64,000 nt of DNA from Chlamydoabsidia padenii (lineage: Eukaryota > Mucoromycota > Mucoromycetes > Mucorales > Cunninghamellaceae). Under the pieces are notes generated by a model, which saw nothing but the letters and a program-made list of their open reading frames with translations, did no database searches and had not been told where the DNA came from. The stretch covers positions 930,001-994,000 of the forward strand of contig JAIWND010000001.1 in assembly GCA_025330725.1 (NCBI GenBank), in the 5' to 3' direction. This document shows positions 63,695 to 64,000 of this stretch, piece after piece; within the stretch, counting starts at the first letter, position 1; every line of letters begins with the position of its first letter. The position numbers and the translations under genes are program-made.

Positions 63695-64000
63695 ATGCCC
63701 ATGGACCTTGTCAGATCGCAGACTACTTTGCACCACTCTTTAACCAAAGGTAAGAAAGATAACTACTTCTTTTGTTTAATAACTAATCACCTTCTTTTAT
63801 TTTGTAGATGCCACTCAAAAAGCCTGCTAAAGCGAAAATATTCAAGTAAAGCTACGACAAGCTCAACATGAATCCCTCTTTGCACCTCCTCATTAAAGGT
63901 AAACTATTTATAATTTAATTTGGTTAAACAACAATGACTTACCGTTGTACAATACTTTTTGTCTATTCAAGTAGAATAAATACTCCTGTCTTGGCCTATA
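63695..64000 (+). CDS. partial transcript at right edge, coding frame unresolved
   Basis: A first exon from ATG 63695 (MPMDLVRSQTTLHHSLTK) ends at a good donor (AAAG|GTAAGA); the next exon begins after TTTTGTAG at 63808 and ends at AAAG|GTAAAC near 63898. Joined in phase, the frame reads DATQKAC and then meets TAA at 63828; beyond it the same frame continues SENIQVKLRQAQHESLFAPP. All three frames of exon 2 have stops, so the first ATG may open a short upstream ORF, and the main start may be the ATG at 63873 (MNPSLHLLIK) or lie beyond the window. Alternatively the gene is broken. No family recognised. Confidence 0.3.

Noticed and set aside
1..64000. Mobile elements or CRISPR arrays
   Set aside because: No terminal inverted repeats with transposase, reverse transcriptase, or regularly spaced repeats were seen.

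Overview
The window is a compact nuclear segment of a filamentous fungus, most likely Mucoromycota (Mucorales-like). The support is: many short GT-AG introns (about 50-90 nt); pyrimidine-rich leaders before start codons; very frequent poly(A)/poly(T) tracts; a GT10 fucosyltransferase (fucose is typical of mucoralean walls); and fungal gene content such as AIM18, COA1, ATP18, HEM25, ALG11 and a Cdc12-type septin. I see no transposon, CRISPR array, rRNA or convincing tRNA. About 31 protein genes were placed. Joins were made by eye from splice signals and family conservation, so internal exon edges are approximate.

Layout. 0.4-7 kb: minus-strand alternative NADH dehydrogenase, L-2-hydroxyglutarate dehydrogenase and PBDC1. 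8.6-12.4 kb: plus-strand FAD amine/amino-acid oxidase and CTU2. 12.7-15.4 kb: divergent GT10 fucosyltransferase and acyl-protein thioesterase. 16.6-20.4 kb: small membrane protein, COA1, ISY1 and AIM18. 20.6-25.8 kb: minus-strand proteasome beta4, sugar transporter and a Ser-rich protein. 26.9-30.1 kb: MED17. 30.8-33.7 kb: two intronless genes, one a Kre6/Skn1-like stub. 35-37.2 kb: a PPR protein. 37.5-40.8 kb: a small ORF divergent from a membrane-anchored GH27 alpha-galactosidase. 41.3-43.4 kb: divergent eS1 and eS30 ribosomal genes. 43.9-47.7 kb: septin and ALG11. 48.3-53.4 kb: Cak-like kinase, C2-AGC kinase and universal stress protein. 53.6-59.2 kb: ARM/BTB protein and DPH7. 59.5-63.1 kb: ATP18, HEM25 and a HAD phosphatase. 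A partial transcript runs off the right edge.

Many genes are mitochondrial (NADH dehydrogenase, L2HGDH, COA1, AIM18, ATP18, HEM25, PPR). Others serve translation (eS1, eS30, CTU2, DPH7), glycosylation or wall building (ALG11, GT10, GH27, Kre6-like) and signalling (two kinases, septin). This looks like ordinary fungal gene mixing rather than one cluster.

The strongest unexplained signal is a short dispersed element, core CGGGATTTgAAAT or CGGGATTTAAAT, in either orientation. It recurs at least 25 times, usually 50-300 bp upstream of a start codon. Other notable signals: microexons of 11-15 nt; three GC-AG introns sharing the donor AG or TG|GCAAGT; introns directly after the ATG; matched CATC repeats in the first introns of the divergent ribosomal genes; and a 61-nt poly(A) tract directly behind a MED17 splice donor.
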